A stretch of 64,000 nt of DNA from Pedobacter lusitanus (GTDB taxonomy: Bacteria; Bacteroidota; Bacteroidia; Sphingobacteriales; Sphingobacteriaceae): positions 186,001-250,000 of the forward strand of contig NZ_CP157278.1 of NCBI RefSeq assembly GCF_040026395.1, in the 5' to 3' direction. A program made the position numbers and the translations under genes. Each line of letters begins with the position of its first letter. The first letter of the stretch is position 1. The notes under the pieces were generated by a model, which ran no database searches, had not been told where the DNA came from, and saw only the letters and a list, made by a program, of their open reading frames with translations. Of the stretch, positions 26,464-34,924 are shown one piece after another.

Positions 26464-27231
26464 TTATCCCCGTTTTTTATATATGCTCATCGCAAAGAAA
26501 CAGGCCACAAACATAATTCCTGTGCACCAGGCGAGAGCTATCCATATTTCATTGCCCACCGGCTGATTTGACAGCAGCGCACGGATAGTTTCCACGATGG
26601 ATGTGACAGGTTGATTTTCAGCAAAAGCACGAACACCCGCTGGCATTGATCTGGTTGGTACAAATGCGGAGCTGATTAAAGGCAGAAAGTGAATCGGATA
26701 AGCAATGGCAATTGCACCATCTACTGATTTTGCAGACAATCCCGCAATCGCAGCGATCCAGGTCAGGGCCAATGTGAAAAGTGCGAGTATACCGGACACG
26801 GCGAGCCATGATAATACTCCGGCCGGTGAACGGAAACCCATCAGAAGGGCTACAATAATGATTACAATAACTGATATAACGTTGGATACCAATGAGGTCA
26901 TGACATGTCCCCAAAGCGCAGCCGAACGGGCAATTGGCATGGAATGAAAGCGCTCGAATATTCCCCGCTGCACATCGGTAAACAAGCGGAAGGAAGTATA
27001 ACCCACACTGTTTGCAACAGCAATTAACATTATACCAGGCAGCAGGTAATTTACATAGTTGTCTGTTCCGGTCTGAATTGCACCGCCCAGCACATAGACG
27101 AACAACAACATTAATGCAACAGGCATGATAGTAACCGTAACGATGGTATCCATGCTGCGAAGAATATGGCGCATGGACCGTCCAAGCATTACACCCATAT
27201 CCATAAGAAAATAACTTTTTGTCGTTTCCAT
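26464..27231 (-). CDS. ABC-2 type transporter permease
   Basis: A 255-residue permease with about six hydrophobic helices and the ABC-2 exporter form (MRHILRSMDTIVTVTIMPVALMLLFVYVLGGA, GIFERFHSMPIARSAALWGHV, VTSIVETIRALL). It belongs to the DrrB class, which with DrrA-type ATPases exports drugs or lipids. Its start abuts the stop of the ATPase gene with no gap (27231/27232), so both are made together. It is part of a three-gene transcript with the XRE regulator. Base composition is GC-richer than the flanking genes, as in the ATPase. Confidence 0.82.
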   Translation of the reverse strand: METTKSYFLMDMGVMLGRSMRHILRSMDTIVTVTIMPVALMLLFVYVLGGAIQTGTDNYVNYLLPGIMLIAVANSVGYTSFRLFTDVQRGIFERFHSMPIARSAALWGHVMTSLVSNVISVIVIIIVALLMGFRSPAGVLSWLAVSGILALFTLALTWIAAIAGLSAKSVDGAIAIAYPIHFLPLISSAFVPTRSMPAGVRAFAENQPVTSIVETIRALLSNQPVGNEIWIALAWCTGIMFVACFFAMSIYKKRG

Positions 27232-27999
27232 TTAGTTTTCCTCCTTTTTACCAACAATGGCAAGAAATATCTCCTCCAGTGTCGGCTGTTTTTCAATATA
27301 CTCTACTTTTGCAGTCGGGAACAGCTTTTTGAGCTCCGCAAGTGTGCCATTGGCGATAATTCTACCTTCATGCAGAATAGCAATCTGATCCGCAAGCTGT
27401 TCGGCCTCATCCAGATGCTGGGTGGTCAGGAATACTGTCATACCGCTATCGGCAAGCTCTCTGACAATCTGCCAAAACTCAATGCGTACTTCCGGGTCAA
27501 GTCCGGTGGTTGGTTCATCAAGGAAGATGAGCTGCGGTTTTCCTACAAGGCTCATGGCAATGTCAAGTCTGCGGCGCATTCCTCCCGAATAGGTAGAAAC
27601 CCTGCGATCTGCGGCAACCGTCAAACCGAAACGTTTCAGCAGATCGTCTGTCACCTGATGAGGTTTGCTGAGATGTCTTAATCTGGCTATCATGATCAGG
27701 TTTTCCCGCCCGGTCAATATCTCATCCACAGCAACAAACTGCCCGGTCAGGCTGATTGACCGCCGAACATTATCAGGACTTGTTAAAACATCAAATCCGT
27801 TTACAATAGCGTTTCCGCTATCTTGTTTCAGCAGCGTGGTCAGGATTTTTACAATTGTTGTTTTACCTGCACCGTTGGAGCCAAGCAAGGCGAAAATACT
27901 GCCTTTTTTTACCTGGAAATTTACTTCTGTCAACACAGGTGTGTTTTTATAGGATTTTTTTAATCCTTGTGCCAAAATGGCGATTTCATTTTGCAACAT
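27232..27999 (-). CDS. ABC transporter ATP-binding protein, DrrA-like
   Basis: A 255-residue ATPase. Walker A is GSNGAGKTT at about 39-47, the signature is YSGGMRRRLDIA, Walker B is LIFLDEPTTGLDP, and the switch His is TTQHLDEAEQLADQ. The last part, AKVEYIEKQPTLEEIFLAIVG, is typical of DrrA-type drug exporters. The gene is about 50% GC in a sampled 60-base stretch (27421-27480), against about 40% in a nearby sample (26201-26260). This suggests acquisition. The exported compound is unknown. Confidence 0.88.
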   Translation of the reverse strand: MLQNEIAILAQGLKKSYKNTPVLTEVNFQVKKGSIFALLGSNGAGKTTIVKILTTLLKQDSGNAIVNGFDVLTSPDNVRRSISLTGQFVAVDEILTGRENLIMIARLRHLSKPHQVTDDLLKRFGLTVAADRRVSTYSGGMRRRLDIAMSLVGKPQLIFLDEPTTGLDPEVRIEFWQIVRELADSGMTVFLTTQHLDEAEQLADQIAILHEGRIIANGTLAELKKLFPTAKVEYIEKQPTLEEIFLAIVGKKEEN

Positions 28000-28014
28000 A
28001 ATACATTCCCTCTT

Positions 28015-28920
28015 TTATGATGTTAACAAGGTGATACCGGTTAAGTCTGCTTTCCCGTTTTTCAGGAATTCGAAGGTCAGCCGGTCTGCCTGACAGTCTA
28101 TAAACTGAACTCCTTTCAAACTCCTGTTTTTAAAGAAAGTATGAATAAGCGTTGATTGCTGAAATATCACCCTGGTAAATCCGCAATCTTCAAAATAGCA
28201 GTCTTCCAATGTACCATTGAAGGTTGTATCGGCGATATGCGTATCAATAAAAGAGGTGCGATTCCACAGCGAATTCGTCACTGTGTTTTTCTCGAATCCG
28301 CTATATTTAAACTCCACTGCGGTAAAGTTGGTGCCAGAGAAATCGCAGCTTTTGATATGGCTTTTTGAAAATTCGGTTTCTTCCAGAGAACAATTTCTGA
28401 ACAGGTTCTTGTCTAAGTGAGAATTGTGAATATGGCTGTTGCTGATATCGGAATCAGAGAAATTACAGCTGTCAACATGGTTGCCTTTTAAAAGAAGTCC
28501 TGATAAATCAGAATCAATGAACAAACAACGCTGTATGTTCGAAGAGCTGAATTTTTCATGCAGATTTTTCAGTCCGGAGAAATCTGCATCTACCCAGTTT
28601 CCATTTGACATATCCCAGCTGAGCTTTTTTCCTGATATTGCGGGACCGGACGGTAATTCACCGGATCGTTTATCCGGAGACTCAACAGATACTGGTTCGG
28701 CAGTTTCCGACTGGAAGTTTTCTGAGAAATAGTTAAGGTCAACACCCAGGATTTCTGCAAGACGATTAAAAGTTGTGATATCCGGCATCGATTCTCCGCG
28801 TTCCCACTTGCCAACTGCCTGGGAACTGATGAACAGGCGCTGTGCAAGTTCGGCCTGGGAAATGTTTATTTTCCTGCGCCCTTCTGCAATTCTGTTACCA
28901 ATCATTTTAGTATTTAACAT
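28015..28920 (-). CDS. XRE-type regulator fused to a pentapeptide-repeat-like domain
   Basis: About 301 residues from the ATG at 28920 (MLNTKMIGNRIAEGRRKINISQAELAQRLFISSQAVGKWERG, a clear XRE helix-turn-helix). The ATG at 29046 adds 42 residues read through the promoter and inverted repeat, so it is not used. After a Pro/Ser-rich linker, residues about 100-290 have the five-residue rhythm of pentapeptide repeats (CNFSDSDISNSHIHNSHLD, CDFSGTNFTAVEFKYSGF, FIDTHIADTTF), which fold into a right-handed square helix. The 15-base gap to the ATPase gene shows it heads the ABC operon, and it probably controls it. The linked sensor ligand is unknown. Confidence 0.78.
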   Translation of the reverse strand: MLNTKMIGNRIAEGRRKINISQAELAQRLFISSQAVGKWERGESMPDITTFNRLAEILGVDLNYFSENFQSETAEPVSVESPDKRSGELPSGPAISGKKLSWDMSNGNWVDADFSGLKNLHEKFSSSNIQRCLFIDSDLSGLLLKGNHVDSCNFSDSDISNSHIHNSHLDKNLFRNCSLEETEFSKSHIKSCDFSGTNFTAVEFKYSGFEKNTVTNSLWNRTSFIDTHIADTTFNGTLEDCYFEDCGFTRVIFQQSTLIHTFFKNRSLKGVQFIDCQADRLTFEFLKNGKADLTGITLLTS

Positions 28921-28961
28921 AGTTGCTATCTCTTTAGTTATTAAATGTTTATTTGATAGAA

Positions 28962-28969
28962 CAAAGGTA
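28962..28969 (-). promoter_or_regulatory. -7 element of the XRE/ABC operon
   Basis: On the minus strand TACCTTTG matches TAnnTTTG exactly, and a start about 7 bases on would give a leader of about 35 bases before the ATG at 28920. No good -33 TTG is seen at the usual distance. Confidence 0.42.
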
Positions 28970-29022
28970 TTCGGATGAATTACCAGAATGAAAAAAACGC
29001 CATAACTTATAGTTGTATTTAC

Positions 29023-29057
29023 GCTACTTGTAGTTGTTATTGACAACTACAAGTAGC
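29023..29057. promoter_or_regulatory. 15-bp perfect inverted repeat, candidate XRE operator
   Basis: GCTACTTGTAGTTGT at 29023-29037 and its perfect complement at 29043-29057 are separated by 5 bases. A third copy of the half-site TAGTTGT lies at 29010-29016. The repeat is upstream of the -7 element of the XRE operon and has no T run on the minus strand, so an operator is more likely than a terminator of the M20 gene. Confidence 0.5.
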
Positions 29058-29103
29058 ATATAACGGGATATGCAGAAAATCATTGAAGGGGCAGAGCTGA
29101 TGT

Positions 29104-30408
29104 TTAGTTTTTACTCAGACGTTCCAGAATTAAGGATGAAAAACATTTGACTCCTGTTCTGATACTTTCTTCATCAACCTCAAAACCCGGAGAGTGATTC
29201 ATGGCAACCATTCCTTTATTAAAGTTGGAACCCCCAAGAAAGAAGAAAACACCAGGTATTTTCTGTTGAAAATAGGCAAAGTCATCATTGAAAAAAGGGA
29301 TTTGACCATAAGCAGTAGTGACTATGCCTTTTTTATAAATGTGTTCGAGAGTTTCTGTTGCGATGCCGGTTAATTGTTTGTCATTGATAACTGTCGGATT
29401 TTCCTGGATAAATGAAACAGAAAGCAATTGATCTTTATAACCACTGGCTGCTATGACCTGCTTGATTTTAGGAATTATGTCTTTCAGCCTGGATGAATCC
29501 GTCTCATATAAATATGCTTCCAGGAGGAGCTGATCATTTTTAGAAGAGATAGTGAAATTCTGATCTACGATCAGGTAATCCCTGAAAATTGTACCGGGGT
29601 TCATCAATCCAATTTTTGGATCAACCATTTTTTGTATTTCCCAGGGCTTACTACCTGTACTTGCACGGGATAAAAAGCTGTGGATTTTTTTTGTTAATAC
29701 TTTTGCTTCTTCATCCGATAATTCATTTTTTAGCATGATGCTTATTCTTTTCTGGTAGGCGAACATTTCATTGGGCTTGACCATAATTTGTCCGGCCGGT
29801 AATGCACTTACATGTAATCCATAAATCTCATCGGGACTTATTTTTGAGAGTAAACCGTTGTTAAGCATTCCTTTGGCTCCAATAAATGTCTCTTCTTCAG
29901 GTTGAAATATAAAGTATACCGTTCCGCTTAAAGAGTTTTTGTTTTTTGCAAGCACTTCAGCTATTCCCAGGGCAATGGCCATATGTATATCATGACCACA
30001 ACCATGCTGAACACCTTTTCTTTTGGATTTGAAAGCTACTTTATCAGGATAATCATTAGGCAGAGCGTCCATTTCTGCTCTCCAGGCAACCTTTTTCCCT
30101 TTTTGTCCTCCTTTTAAAATTCCAAGGACACCATGACCGTAAATATTTGTATCAACTTCAAGCCCTAAATCAAGCAAATATTGTTTTATAATCTTTTGCG
30201 TGCGTATTTCGTGACCTGCCAACTCTGGGTTTTCATGAAAATCTCTCCTGATTTCCACCAGCTTTTTAAAAATGTGATCGGTTTCGAGTTGAATAACTTC
30301 GTGAGTTAAGTTCTTTTTCGGTGTTACATTTTTACTTTTTAGTTCCTGTGCAGAGGAGACAGAAATTGAAATGATAAAACACGTTAATGTGAGTACAAGT
30401 CTTTTCAT
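29104..30408 (-). CDS. exported M20D-type amidohydrolase/peptidase
   Basis: A 434-residue metallo-hydrolase. A signal peptide (1-20, MKRLVLTLTCFIISISVSSA) precedes the M20 domain. Metal ligands: HGCGHD (Cys/His pair) and QPEEE, with HVSALPAG and NHSPGFEVDEE near the C-terminus giving further His and Glu. RRDFHENPELAGHE marks the M20D group of N-acyl-amino-acid and aminobenzoyl-type amidohydrolases, usually cytoplasmic, so the signal peptide is noteworthy. The dimerisation domain sits in the middle. No operon partner. Confidence 0.83.
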   Translation of the reverse strand: MKRLVLTLTCFIISISVSSAQELKSKNVTPKKNLTHEVIQLETDHIFKKLVEIRRDFHENPELAGHEIRTQKIIKQYLLDLGLEVDTNIYGHGVLGILKGGQKGKKVAWRAEMDALPNDYPDKVAFKSKRKGVQHGCGHDIHMAIALGIAEVLAKNKNSLSGTVYFIFQPEEETFIGAKGMLNNGLLSKISPDEIYGLHVSALPAGQIMVKPNEMFAYQKRISIMLKNELSDEEAKVLTKKIHSFLSRASTGSKPWEIQKMVDPKIGLMNPGTIFRDYLIVDQNFTISSKNDQLLLEAYLYETDSSRLKDIIPKIKQVIAASGYKDQLLSVSFIQENPTVINDKQLTGIATETLEHIYKKGIVTTAYGQIPFFNDDFAYFQQKIPGVFFFLGGSNFNKGMVAMNHSPGFEVDEESIRTGVKCFSSLILERLSKN

Positions 30409-30602
30409 AATTTATAGCTGGCTGATTTTAAACCCTGGTTATTAGAATAGTTAACGGGTGAGTTGTTACCAGAGAATCCAGATTAATTTCCGGGAGGCAA
30501 TCAGCATGAAAAATGTGATGTAGGTCACGCAGTGGCCTGAAATTTTCTATCGTACTTTACACTGTGATTAAAAACACCTGGTGGATAGAAAAAGATAAGT
30601 TT

Positions 30603-31508
30603 ATGAAAGCAACAATTAACAGCATAAATATGCCCGTACTTGGGTTTGGCACCTTGATTAACGATCCGGCATTGGCAATAAGTGCAACCAGAGATGCGTT
30701 GGAAGCGGGATTCCGGCATTTTGATGCAGCAGAAAGATATCGGAACGAAAGTGAAGTAGGCGAGGCACTTGAAGCAGGTCTTGCAGCTGAAGGGCTCAGA
30801 CGTGAAGACATCTTTGTGACGACAAAATTGTGGAATACCAATCATAGGCCAGAGCGGGTCAAACCTGCGTTCGAAGCGAGCTTGAAGAGACTCAGGCTCG
30901 AATACCTGGATTTGTATCTGATTCATACTCCGTTTGCATTTCAACCTGGAAACGAGCAGGATCCCCGGGATGAAAACGGCAATGTCATTTATGACCGCGA
31001 GGTAACCTTGGCTGACACCTGGAGAGCGATGGAGAGTTTGGTGGACGAAGGGAAATGCCGGGCTATCGGATTGTCTGATATCAGTTTAAAAGAACTCTTA
31101 CCCATTTATGAAATGGCAATAATCAAACCAGCTGTGGTTCAGATTGAAGCACATCCATATTTGCCAGAAACAGAGCTTCTGGAGTTTTGTAAAGAGAAGG
31201 GGATTGTGTTTCTGGCTTTTGCACCATTAGGTCACGGAATAAAATCCGGGCCGCTCGAAGATCCGGTTGTTTTAGCGATTGCTGAACGGGTTGGACAGAC
31301 ACCTGCTCAGGTGTTACTGGCCTGGGCGGTTCAACGTGGGACGGCTTTGCTGACTACACCCAGAACTGCATCCCGTGCACACGAGAATTTTAACATCTCT
31401 GTATTGCCGGAAGACGCATTTGAAGAAATCAGTCAGATTCAGATCAGGCAGCGATTCAATGCTGTGGTGAGGACTGGTGTGCCAGGTTTTATCGCAAAAG
31501 GTAATTGA
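30603..31508 (+). CDS. aldo/keto reductase
   Basis: 301 residues from the ATG at 30603; a frame extension to 30564 lies in the leader and is not part of the fold. All four catalytic residues are visible: Asp41 (HFDAAERY), Tyr46, Lys75 (TTKLW) and His108 (YLIHTP). The AKR5-like form (RNESEVGEALEAGL, IEAHPYLPETELLEFCKEKGIVFLAFAPLG) reduces ketones or aldehydes with NADPH. It is monocistronic and sampled at about 47% GC (30781-30840), higher than many neighbours, so it may have been acquired. Confidence 0.87.
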   Translation: MKATINSINMPVLGFGTLINDPALAISATRDALEAGFRHFDAAERYRNESEVGEALEAGLAAEGLRREDIFVTTKLWNTNHRPERVKPAFEASLKRLRLEYLDLYLIHTPFAFQPGNEQDPRDENGNVIYDREVTLADTWRAMESLVDEGKCRAIGLSDISLKELLPIYEMAIIKPAVVQIEAHPYLPETELLEFCKEKGIVFLAFAPLGHGIKSGPLEDPVVLAIAERVGQTPAQVLLAWAVQRGTALLTTPRTASRAHENFNISVLPEDAFEEISQIQIRQRFNAVVRTGVPGFIAKGN

Positions 31509-31651
31509 ACAGGAAATACAAATAACCAGAGCCATGGAAGAACAACAAATACGTAAAACATGAAACACAATATTTTGCAGATGCATTCGAGGCGCCGGCA
31601 TGGCGAAGTCCATGGACTCAGGCAGGAGGGGCTTAGTTTTTATTATTGGTG

Positions 31652-31698
31652 AACAACAGAAAATGAGTTGACCACCAGTCAGCTCATTTTCTGTTGTT
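31652..31698. terminator. bidirectional terminator hairpin
   Basis: Arms 31652-31672 and 31678-31698 form about 21 pairs (one G-T) around a CACCA loop. They lie between the convergent reductase and lipoprotein genes. The stem has AACAACAG near its base. The stretch 31509-31651 before it holds no convincing gene. Confidence 0.68.
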
Positions 31699-31705
31699 TC
31701 AGGAA

Positions 31706-33106
31706 TTAATGCCAGAACCTGCTGGACGTATTGTGGCGTCTGTAAGTTCGGATTGCCTCGAAATTACTTTTAAGTGCTTTATTTTTCGGTGATGGATTTG
31801 CACTTTCATAATTGCTTACGGCTTTAAATGCCATTACCATATCATAGTCCATAGCTACCTGTCCTTTGTCGAAAGGTACATTGCCGTAGTTATTTCTGAA
31901 CCATAATTTCCATTGCGGGCCCCCGGGCGTATAAACATAAGTTGCTGTATCCGTTTGTTTTGGGAACGGGCCAGGCAATACAAAGGATGTGAAATTATCC
32001 TGAGCAGGACTATGACAACTCATACAAGAGGATAAGGGCAGATTTTTGTAGACTTTACCTGTACTCAGATCAACAGCCTTTTGGGCAACTGCACCATCAT
32101 TCGGACCGCTGAGTCTGCCTCCCCAGCCTAATGTTTCTTTACTATAGAAGGGTGCTTTAGGGTTGATTACTGTTTCGGCCAGTTTAGGATAAGGAGGACT
32201 TACCGGGCTGTTGACGTTCGGGTCGTCGCCCCACATAGCGCCCAGTGGTACCATCTTGTCCCAGAATGTGCCTTTGACATCTTTGTCGTATACGAAAGTA
32301 GAGTAAACCCAGCCTGTGTGAGGAGAGGTCTTACTATCTTTAACGATAACGTCCAGTTGGAAAAAACTAACCTTACGCATCTGATATCCGCATTTTTTGC
32401 TTGCAGATGTGGTTATCGTATCGTAAACACTAAAGGTTTGTGCATTTTCCATCACAGACCACTGCGGATAATTGATGTTTGAAAAAGCGAACTTTACAAT
32501 AACACTGCCTTCTTTGAACTGAGCTGCATCATTTATTAAATTAACTTTTTGTCCGGTTTTACCCCATATTTTTCCAACTGTATAAGCGGCTGTAGAATCA
32601 TATAATACCAGTGCGTATCCGCTTTCGTCTTCATGAAGTGTACTAAACATATTTGTCGGGTTTCCATTGCCCAGATAGGCCCCTAATATAGCCTCTCTTT
32701 CTGTTCCCAGCCAGGGTTCGTTGAACCAGCCATATTTAGCTGATGTCCACTTTTTATTGTCCGTGAAAAAGGGAATTATGTTAGGTTTAATGTAGCGCTT
32801 TAGCGAATCCATATAAGCAAATACATTAGCTTCTGAGATTGGCTTTCCCTTTAAAGCCTGTTGCCACGAAGGATTGATAACGGGTTTAAATGTTGTTGGA
32901 TAATCATGACTGAGGACAAACAGGGGACCGTCATATTGTTTTTTGGAAGGGATAGAGTCCCTGTGGTTTAAAAAAGCATTATTTGTTGCTATAGTTACCT
33001 GATCTGATTTGAGTTTGCCGTCTTTGGGGCTGTCCTGATTATTACAGCTGCAGGCAATCAGGACGACTACTGACAGCATAATGCAGAGATTAATTGTTCT
33101 TTTCAT
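31706..33106 (-). CDS. lipoprotein with a single c-type haem motif, function unknown
   Basis: A 466-residue exported protein: signal with lipobox near IACSC (lipid Cys about 19-21), then about 330 residues with no domain I know, then CMSCH (SSCMSCHSPAQDNF), a c-type haem site, at about 365-370, and a long C-terminal tail. Cytochrome-like lipoproteins of this size occur in Bacteroidota as part of peroxidase, dehydrogenase or electron-transfer systems, but no partner gene is adjacent. The protein is aromatic-rich and could have a periplasmic enzyme domain. Function is not assigned. Confidence 0.6.
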   Translation of the reverse strand: MKRTINLCIMLSVVVLIACSCNNQDSPKDGKLKSDQVTIATNNAFLNHRDSIPSKKQYDGPLFVLSHDYPTTFKPVINPSWQQALKGKPISEANVFAYMDSLKRYIKPNIIPFFTDNKKWTSAKYGWFNEPWLGTEREAILGAYLGNGNPTNMFSTLHEDESGYALVLYDSTAAYTVGKIWGKTGQKVNLINDAAQFKEGSVIVKFAFSNINYPQWSVMENAQTFSVYDTITTSASKKCGYQMRKVSFFQLDVIVKDSKTSPHTGWVYSTFVYDKDVKGTFWDKMVPLGAMWGDDPNVNSPVSPPYPKLAETVINPKAPFYSKETLGWGGRLSGPNDGAVAQKAVDLSTGKVYKNLPLSSCMSCHSPAQDNFTSFVLPGPFPKQTDTATYVYTPGGPQWKLWFRNNYGNVPFDKGQVAMDYDMVMAFKAVSNYESANPSPKNKALKSNFEAIRTYRRHNTSSRFWH

Positions 33107-33268
33107 GAGGGTTAGGATTTAGGTTGATATAGGGTAGGTTTGAGTTGAATGAATGTCGTTTAACAAAACAAAATAAATTCTTTTATCCGGATATTCGGAG
33201 GAGGTATACAGCTAAATGTTAAGGGTTAAAACACCCTTGGAACAGGTGGTTATAATTATTAATTCATT

Positions 33269-33300
33269 AAAAAAGCCTCAATACAGATTGAAGCTTTTTT
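33269..33300 (-). terminator. hairpin terminator of the EamA transporter gene
   Basis: Arms of 14 bases (33269-33282, AAAAAAGCCTCAAT, and 33287-33300) pair with one C-A mismatch around an ACAG loop, and the minus-strand side ends in T. It lies 92 bases past the EamA stop. Confidence 0.65.
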
Positions 33301-33391
33301 ATCCTGCCAGGATTCTGATCAGGTATTGAACATTTATACTATATCTTTTGATAGCATACTTGTTTGCTATCATTGGAATTGGTTATATGAG

Positions 33392-34306
33392 TTAACTGCA
33401 ATGCTCTTTTTTCTTTGAGATCCTGAGTAAAGGAGTGATATTTGATGTTTTCCATTTCAGATTAAGCTCCGATATAAGAGTGGCCATAAATATCATTCCT
33501 CCGCCAAGCAGCAGCCGGGATGTAATATCTTCACCCAGAATGAAGTGCGCAGCTATAGCTCCGAAAACCGGCTCAAAAAGATATATAATAGACACCCGCT
33601 CAGCGCTAATATATTTTTGAGAAATATTGGAGATCGTATACATGTAGGCTGTTGAAAATAGCGCACAAAAGATGATGCCTGTCCAGAAGGTATTTCCCTG
33701 AGGTATCCACCTGATATCTCCCTGGCTTAAGGTTAATAGAAAGGCCAGAATTGAGCAGGTTGCAAACATAGGCACTATTGTAGAGATAATGTCGCGGATC
33801 TTTGATTCTCTTTCTATCTGGATGAGATATACTGCGAAACAAAAGGCTCCGGCAATGGTATACAGGTCACCTGTTCCGATGCTGAAATTCTCCTTAATAG
33901 ATATGACGAACAGGCCGGTTAGTGCAGTAAGTGCAGCTATCCATATTTTTAGCGGTGCAGATTTCCTGTAAATTATAAGTTTAAGCAGAGGGATCATAAC
34001 AACGGTTATTCCAGCCACAAACGAACATTGCGATGCCGAGGTGTGTGTGATGCCCAATGTCTGCAGATAAATACCAAGCACAAGAGGAAGCGCCAGGCTG
34101 GCACCAGCTTTAATTGCAGTCAGGTTCAGGGTTTTTACGTATTTTCTGAAAACTACTGATAATACGATTGTAGCCAGGAAAAACCGGTAAAATAGAAAAA
34201 GACTCGGTTGGTTTTCTCCAATAGCGAGTTTGGTAACCGAGAAAGATATCCCCCAGAAAGCGGTGCCCATAATTAATAAACCGAGAAAAATGTTCTTTTT
34301 TTTCAC
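33392..34306 (-). CDS. EamA/DMT-family metabolite exporter
   Basis: A 304-residue, ten-helix membrane protein of the DMT superfamily. The first repeat starts ILGLLIMGTAFWGISFSVTKLAIGENQPSLFLFYRF, and the second has FEPVFGAIAAHFILGEDITSRLLLGGGMIF, both typical of EamA repeats. These export amino acids, nucleobases or drugs. Its first four bases overlap the preceding GNAT gene, so it is made with an acetyltransferase. A LysR gene lies divergent from the pair. Confidence 0.85.
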   Translation of the reverse strand: MKKKNIFLGLLIMGTAFWGISFSVTKLAIGENQPSLFLFYRFFLATIVLSVVFRKYVKTLNLTAIKAGASLALPLVLGIYLQTLGITHTSASQCSFVAGITVVMIPLLKLIIYRKSAPLKIWIAALTALTGLFVISIKENFSIGTGDLYTIAGAFCFAVYLIQIERESKIRDIISTIVPMFATCSILAFLLTLSQGDIRWIPQGNTFWTGIIFCALFSTAYMYTISNISQKYISAERVSIIYLFEPVFGAIAAHFILGEDITSRLLLGGGMIFMATLISELNLKWKTSNITPLLRISKKKEHCS

Positions 34307-34851
34307 CAGGCTGTTTTTGATTCACTAACAACAGTTACTATTTTTTTCATCAGCAGATCTGTTTGCTCATCTTGTCCCAGTTTGAATGGATGCTTACCAA
34401 AAACGGTGAAGCCATTTTTCTCATAGAATTTTATAGCTCTGTAATTTTCTTCCCAGACACCAAGCCAGACATAAGGAGCTCTTATTTCATAAGCAAGATC
34501 CAGGGCTTTTTGATAGAGCAGCTGACCAACTTTCAGACCATGGAACTCCTTTAGCACATAAATCCGCTCAATTTCAAGAGCATCATTATTCTGTTTTTCA
34601 GTCTGAGCCTGTCTGAGGTTGATCTTCAGATAGCCAATTATCTTTTCATCGGCTACCGCAAAATAAATCAGGGAATCCTGATTCGTTAGTTCATCAGTCA
34701 GCTTTTCTATTGAAAAACTCTGCTTAAGATATTCCTGCATGTCTTCCTGACTGTTTAAATGCGCAAAGGTTTCCGAAAATGTTGCTCTTCCGATCTCCTG
34801 TAATTCTTTTATTTCCTCCAGCGTTACCCTTGGGATAATGATACCTTCCAT
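34303..34851 (-). CDS. GNAT N-acetyltransferase, coupled to the EamA exporter
   Basis: A 182-residue GNAT domain. The acetyl-CoA loop is FHGLKVGQLLYQKALDLA, with ERIYVLKEF before it and FYEKNGFTVFGKHPFKLG after it. The ending overlaps the exporter gene by 4 bases (ATGA), so the two are translationally coupled. The pair, with the divergent LysR regulator, resembles acetylation-and-export modules for polyamines or toxic amines. The acceptor is inferred only in that general sense. Confidence 0.8.
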   Translation of the reverse strand: MEGIIIPRVTLEEIKELQEIGRATFSETFAHLNSQEDMQEYLKQSFSIEKLTDELTNQDSLIYFAVADEKIIGYLKINLRQAQTEKQNNDALEIERIYVLKEFHGLKVGQLLYQKALDLAYEIRAPYVWLGVWEENYRAIKFYEKNGFTVFGKHPFKLGQDEQTDLLMKKIVTVVSESKTAW

Positions 34852-34903
34852 AGTACGAATGTAAGGAGTCTTTAAATGTAATAAAATGCTATTTATTCAT
34901 TTA

Positions 34904-34924
34904 TTAATGCATAAATTGCATTAA
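34904..34924. promoter_or_regulatory. LysR-type T-N11-A box
   Basis: TTAATGCA at 34904-34911 and TGCATTAA at 34917-34924 are perfect 8-base arms with a 5-base spacer; the inner TGCATAAATTGCA is a T-N11-A dyad, the usual LysR binding motif. It ends at the LysR start and lies in the divergent gap to the GNAT/EamA pair. Confidence 0.5.

Noticed and set aside
28921..29046. Longer N-terminus for the XRE regulator
   Set aside because: The additional 42 residues are read through the -7 box and the inverted repeat; the HTH starts properly from 28920.
29023..29057. Terminator of the M20 gene
   Set aside because: The stem is perfect but no T run follows on the minus strand, and the position upstream of the XRE promoter suits an operator better.
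30525..30944. A 139-codon minus-strand frame over the aldo/keto reductase start
   Set aside because: It overlaps a well-supported gene and has no family motif.
31558..31640. Small gene after the reductase
   Set aside because: A short frame with a plausible tail exists but has no start with a site, no family and no support.
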